Shown here in pieces: positions 60,456 to 64,000 of a stretch of 64,000 bases of DNA. The notes beneath the pieces were generated by a model that was not told the DNA's origin, made no database searches, and worked only from the letters and a program-made list of their open reading frames with translations. The DNA lies in contig CAJTSE010000019.1 in NCBI GenBank assembly GCA_910578815.1, positions 5,895 through 69,894 on the forward strand. Reading direction: 5' to 3'. How positions within the stretch are numbered: the first letter of the stretch is position 1; every line of letters begins with the position of its first letter. Source of the stretch: an uncultured Acetatifactor sp. (GTDB lineage Bacteria; Bacillota; Clostridia; Lachnospirales; Lachnospiraceae). Both the position numbers and the translations under genes were made by a program.

Positions 60456-60484
60456 ACAATAGCACCGCACAGATTGAATGTCAA
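60456..60484 (-). promoter_or_regulatory. sigma-A promoter of the membrane cluster
   Basis: Minus-strand TTGACA (60479-60484) and TATTGT (60456-60461) are 17 bases apart, 40 bases before the DUF6688 gene start. Confidence 0.75.
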
Positions 60485-60652
60485 TATATTTTTATTGATA
60501 TTCAATAAATTCGAGGGGATTAACGGAAACTACAGAAAAAATCATGATTTTTGCAAGAAATAAGAAATGTAAGCTCAATACCTGCCGTTTCCCGATCCGT
60601 TAAAATAGGATTCAGCAAAATGCAATGGACATTCACGGAAAGGAAAAAATGT

Positions 60653-61453
60653 ATGATCAAAAACGCAGCCTCTTACAAAGGAAAAACGAAAAACTCTTCA
60701 ACTCAGCAACACAGGACACGGTATAAATGGTGCATTGCCACAGCTCTACTACTTTGGCTTCTTGCCACAGTTCTGATCATAGTCACACAGAAAACGCAGC
60801 CGGGGGACGAACTGCCAAAGCCCGTCCCGGAGAGCATTCCTCCCGACGCCTCGCAGGATCTCACACTGTCTTTGGACCAGGAAAACGAAGTTCCGGCTGA
60901 AGATGCTCCCTGGTATTTGACATTGGTAAACCGTCAGAATCCCATTCCTGAAGATTATGAAGTGAATCTGGTGAAAGTAGAAGGCGGAGAAAAGGTTGAT
61001 GAGCGTATTTACGAGCCATTGATGGAAATGCTGGAAGCAGCAAGGGAAGGGAATCTGGGACAGCTCCCCATGGTTGTATCCGGCTACCGGACGCAGAAAA
61101 AACAACAGCAGCTTTATGACGATAAAATTGCCAAATACCGCAGACAAGGCTACTCAAAAGAAGAGGCAAGAAAATTGGCCGAGCAGCTGGTAGCCGTGCC
61201 CGGATACAGCGAACATCAGCTGGGCTTTGCGGTAGACATTAACGGAGCCACCTACGACGTATATCTGTGGCTGCAGGAAAACAGTTATAAATACGGATTC
61301 ATTTTTCGATACCCCGGCAGCAAGACGGAAATCACCGGCACCGCCGAAGAAGTCTGGCACTATCGCTACGTGGGTCCAGAAGCGGCGGCGGAAATATATG
61401 AACAAGGACTCTGTTTGGAGGAATATCTGGAGGCGGTCTCCGAGCAGCTATAG
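60653..61453 (+). CDS. VanY-type D-alanyl-D-alanine carboxypeptidase
   Basis: A 266-residue membrane-anchored M15B peptidase. One N-terminal helix at about residues 26-45 is followed by a linker and the catalytic domain with PMVVSGYRTQKKQQQLYDD, the zinc ligands SEHQLGFAVDI and the EEVWHYRYV motif (Glu/His). It trims D-Ala from peptidoglycan stems outside the cell. ATG 60653 follows GGAAAGG. A van operon is not present. Confidence 0.94.
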   Translation: MIKNAASYKGKTKNSSTQQHRTRYKWCIATALLLWLLATVLIIVTQKTQPGDELPKPVPESIPPDASQDLTLSLDQENEVPAEDAPWYLTLVNRQNPIPEDYEVNLVKVEGGEKVDERIYEPLMEMLEAAREGNLGQLPMVVSGYRTQKKQQQLYDDKIAKYRRQGYSKEEARKLAEQLVAVPGYSEHQLGFAVDINGATYDVYLWLQENSYKYGFIFRYPGSKTEITGTAEEVWHYRYVGPEAAAEIYEQGLCLEEYLEAVSEQL

Positions 61454-61552
61454 CCGGACGCCGCCCCTGTCCGCTCCAACGTCAGGTTTTCCAGGATACC
61501 GCACGTATTTTTCCCACTGCAATCACATAATCGCACAGCTCCCAAACATTTG

Positions 61553-63859
61553 TTAACGGCTTTCGTCCAAATACAGCTGAATGCGGCTGTGAATGATTCC
61601 GGCGACCTCTTCCGCGCTTTTATCACCATTTATATAAGCCTCCGCTTCCTCCCAGACAACAGATTTAATAAAGTCTTCTTCTGCAATAACAGGAGACGGA
61701 ACACAGCTTTCCAGATAGGCTGCGTAATCATCAAAGGTAGTGGTACCGTCTTCCTTTATTCTCAATTCCTCATCCTTCCAGTATGCTTTTCTTTCACCGC
61801 CCTCTTCTCTGTATTCTATATCCTCCACGGACACTTTCAGTATGGATGTATTCAGCAGATGCACATTCTGAAATTCATCTCTTAACAAGCACTCAAAAAA
61901 TGGCACCACCGCATCCAGATTCGACGATGCCGAATTTACTACCAAGACCCCCTCACAGCTTAAATAACTACTGTTTCCTGTGTCAGTTGGCAGCCCAGTC
62001 ACATAATAGTCTTCTCCATATTGATCGTAAAGGTCGTTGAAATCATTTAATGCCAATCCTCCCAGCTTCACCGGACACCCACCTGCTCCCAGCCAAATCT
62101 CCTGGCCAAAGGGAATACCGCTATAATTTTTTGCCATATACAGCATACGGCAAAAAAGTTTATCATTAAAATGGCTTTCTCCCCTTTCCCAGTCAACCAA
62201 GGAGGAATTTTCCAGCCCAAATTCTGTCAATGCTCTAATCACACTTTCAGAATCACAGCCTAAATTCATCTGGCAGAATGCTCCCGAAAAACCCTGACAA
62301 AAAATCTCTGTAAACTCACCTTCTTCCATCAAATCAATTAAATCCTCCAACGTCCATGTATCTGGATTCCATACTTTCCTCAATGTTACCGCCGTGTTTG
62401 TATTCATCAATGGTGCCAATCCCACTAATGTATCATCTACTGTTCCCAGTTGGATCACATTGAAAAAAATCCTGTCTAAATAATCTTGCGAAAGCACACT
62501 CCTTAAATCCTGCAGATACCCCTGTTCCTGCAACAGCCTCATATCCTGCAGAGATACAAACAAAATATCCGGTCCGCCGCCAGCCGCCAGTTCCGCAAAT
62601 ATTCTGGTCCGGTAATCCTCTTTCTCGTCCATTTTATATGTTTCATATGCAAAGGTATGGTTTTTATACTTGCGAAATGCTGTGACCGCACAGCCTTGTA
62701 TGTCAAAGCTGGTTTCCGTTAAGCTGGCAACCCGTACGGTATCCTTAGGTTTTACCGCTTCCTCCGCCAATGGCACCAACCAGTCCTCTGTTTCACCATT
62801 GACTGTCCCATACATTCTTAATATAGGTGTCTGGCCTTTCCGAAGCACCAACATGGTACGGTATAACCTTGAAATGCAGTCCCGGTCAAAATGGTATACC
62901 AGCGTCCTGTCGCCGGAAACAATATCCCATTTAACAATTCCTTCCCACGCCTCGTAATAAATATCACTGCCCTGAACGCCGTACACCGATTCAATCGGAT
63001 AGTTCTCAAAGCTGCTGATGATATGATCCTCCTTTTGTTCCGTATCAAGCCAAACTAGCCGACAGACCTTTTCTTCACTATTATAGATGGGAAAAATCAA
63101 TTCTCCCGAAGGCATGGTGAAAGGAACTCTGATATTGTCGCCCTCTTCGCCCTGATACTCCATCAGCAGACCGCCGTCCCTATCGAAAACATAAAACGCC
63201 TGACACTTGTTGTCCCTAATATAAGTATTTCCCTCCGAATCGCATATACATTCATAAGATAACTGGTCTGCAATGCCCTTCTCCTGACAGGCCGGAAGAA
63301 TATCCACGACCCGCGTCTGTTCTTCCAAATCGGAATAAACAATCTTATTAACCTGTTCCTGCTCATTTAGAATGCAAAATACATACTTACCCGGTTCCAT
63401 TACATACATGCTGGCAACAGCCCCTCTATCGATACCAAGCCTTTCGCTGTCTATCTCGATGAGTGTGGCCTGCCCGGAGGATATATCATAACTCTCTAAC
63501 AGTTCTATTACTTTTCCACTTTTTTCCTGTGGATATATGCTACAAAGTCTGTATATCTGCTCCCCCCAGATCATTGCCTGTCTCTCATAAAGAACTCCCT
63601 TTGCGGGAAAACCCCTGCAAATATCCTCATGCGACCATCTGTCATATCTGGCTGCCCACAGAGCCGTTTTCTCTTCTACTGTATCCGAAACTGAAAAACT
63701 TTTTCTTCCCCAGTCCTCATCGTCAAACATTCCCGCGTTTCCCGACATCTCAATATTCTTTGGTGCCTGGCAACTATCTGCAGGAATCTCATCCTTTCCA
63801 CAGCCTCCCAAACACAATAGACAAAAGAAAAAGGCTCCAATCCAGCCCTGTATCCGCAT
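61553..63859 (-). CDS. large solute-binding lipoprotein
   Basis: A 768-residue lipoprotein: signal peptide with lipobox CLGGC, Cys at residue 20. Residues 60-370 have a repeated beta-strand pattern suggesting a propeller-like domain (VYVMEPGKYVFCIL, IYYEAWEGIVKWDI). The last 370 resemble an extracellular solute-binding protein of the carbohydrate family (FAELAAGGGPDILFVSLQDM, LVGLAPLMNTNTAVTLRK). No permease or ATPase gene is adjacent, so it may be an orphan binding protein. GGGAG precedes ATG 63859. Confidence 0.82.
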   Translation of the reverse strand: MRIQGWIGAFFFCLLCLGGCGKDEIPADSCQAPKNIEMSGNAGMFDDEDWGRKSFSVSDTVEEKTALWAARYDRWSHEDICRGFPAKGVLYERQAMIWGEQIYRLCSIYPQEKSGKVIELLESYDISSGQATLIEIDSERLGIDRGAVASMYVMEPGKYVFCILNEQEQVNKIVYSDLEEQTRVVDILPACQEKGIADQLSYECICDSEGNTYIRDNKCQAFYVFDRDGGLLMEYQGEEGDNIRVPFTMPSGELIFPIYNSEEKVCRLVWLDTEQKEDHIISSFENYPIESVYGVQGSDIYYEAWEGIVKWDIVSGDRTLVYHFDRDCISRLYRTMLVLRKGQTPILRMYGTVNGETEDWLVPLAEEAVKPKDTVRVASLTETSFDIQGCAVTAFRKYKNHTFAYETYKMDEKEDYRTRIFAELAAGGGPDILFVSLQDMRLLQEQGYLQDLRSVLSQDYLDRIFFNVIQLGTVDDTLVGLAPLMNTNTAVTLRKVWNPDTWTLEDLIDLMEEGEFTEIFCQGFSGAFCQMNLGCDSESVIRALTEFGLENSSLVDWERGESHFNDKLFCRMLYMAKNYSGIPFGQEIWLGAGGCPVKLGGLALNDFNDLYDQYGEDYYVTGLPTDTGNSSYLSCEGVLVVNSASSNLDAVVPFFECLLRDEFQNVHLLNTSILKVSVEDIEYREEGGERKAYWKDEELRIKEDGTTTFDDYAAYLESCVPSPVIAEEDFIKSVVWEEAEAYINGDKSAEEVAGIIHSRIQLYLDESR

Positions 63860-64000
63860 AAAACGCTCCCTCCCGCTCCTTTAAACATGCAATCATTTTA
63901 TACCTACCAAATATTATTTGATTTTCTGCTGTAATATATAAATATCCTGAATCCGTGAGACTTATTGTCCCGGCACATTGACAACTACATATTTAACCAG
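63860..64000. other. right-end intergenic stretch
   Basis: 141 bp upstream of the lipoprotein gene, AT-rich, truncated by the window edge. I see no complete promoter or gene. Confidence 0.4.

Noticed and set aside
60653..61453. A vancomycin resistance locus
   Set aside because: A VanY-type peptidase alone without vanHAX or a van two-component system is a normal cell-wall enzyme.

Overview
The window looks like chromosomal DNA of a spore-forming, flagellated, gut-type Clostridia, most likely Lachnospiraceae. This is inferred from gene content: a BofA/YaaL pair, a flagellin-FliS unit behind a DUF6240-like protein, a Lachnospiraceae-style Tad pilus operon, a two-subunit class I fumarase, DUF6688/DUF2975/DUF4173-type membrane proteins and a large solute-binding lipoprotein. 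I see no phage, transposase, integrase, CRISPR array or rRNA. There is one tRNA, tRNA-Ser(GCU).

Layout. 1-3.4 kb: two coupled methyltransferases (the first cut by the window edge), a CD3324-family regulator, a flavodoxin-like reductase and a nucleotidyltransferase. 3.5-7.7 kb: tRNA-Ser with a consensus promoter, fumarase beta and alpha subunits, a HIT protein, a flavodoxin/SCP2-like fusion and a rhomboid protease. 7.7-17.6 kb: a complete minus-strand Tad/Flp pilus operon (prepilin peptidase, TadZ-like, TadA, TadB, TadC, Flp pilin, DUF5702 protein, two TadE-like pseudopilins, a second prepilin peptidase, an FHA protein) behind a clear sigma-A promoter. 17.6-23.4 kb: BofA, YaaL, FliS, flagellin and a 1015-residue DUF6240/FliK-like protein with a sigma-D-like promoter. 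23.5-30.3 kb: an ECF sigma factor with a large sensor-like extension, glycogen branching enzyme and a TPR protein with long repeats. 30.6-35.3 kb: two-component system plus ABC exporter. 35.4-39.3 kb: RsmA, two flavodoxin-like reductases, a HAD phosphatase, a C39-like protease and a GNAT enzyme. 39.5-45 kb: a cytoplasmic GH9 enzyme and a heterodimeric ABC exporter. 45-50.8 kb: MgtC-like protein, cation/proton antiporter with a divergent LysR regulator, PHP phosphoesterase and a solitary hisD. 50.9-60.5 kb: two MATE exporters around a PF09818-type ATPase, then a DUF4173 / HTH / DUF2975 / DUF6688 membrane cluster. 60.6-63.9 kb: a VanY-type carboxypeptidase and a solute-binding lipoprotein.

The most unusual signal is non-coding. 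A modular family of paired hairpins (a small GAAGAATYGC-type stem joined by two bases to a large GGCGAAAAGATTTTCT-type stem) lies directly behind the stop codons of four minus-strand genes (fumarase alpha, flagellin, the antiporter and an HTH regulator) and upstream of a methyltransferase. The small stem covaries between copies and the top of the large stem is swapped. One copy sits in a chain of eight consecutive hairpins that fills the 308-bp gap between the fumarase subunit genes. Other non-coding structure includes a 63-bp leader duplicated in front of two unrelated genes (with a third partial copy before a LysR gene), a tandem 40-bp hairpin repeat, a possible attenuator in front of hisD, and a leader with a mini-ORF and interleaved inverted repeats before the CD3324 gene.
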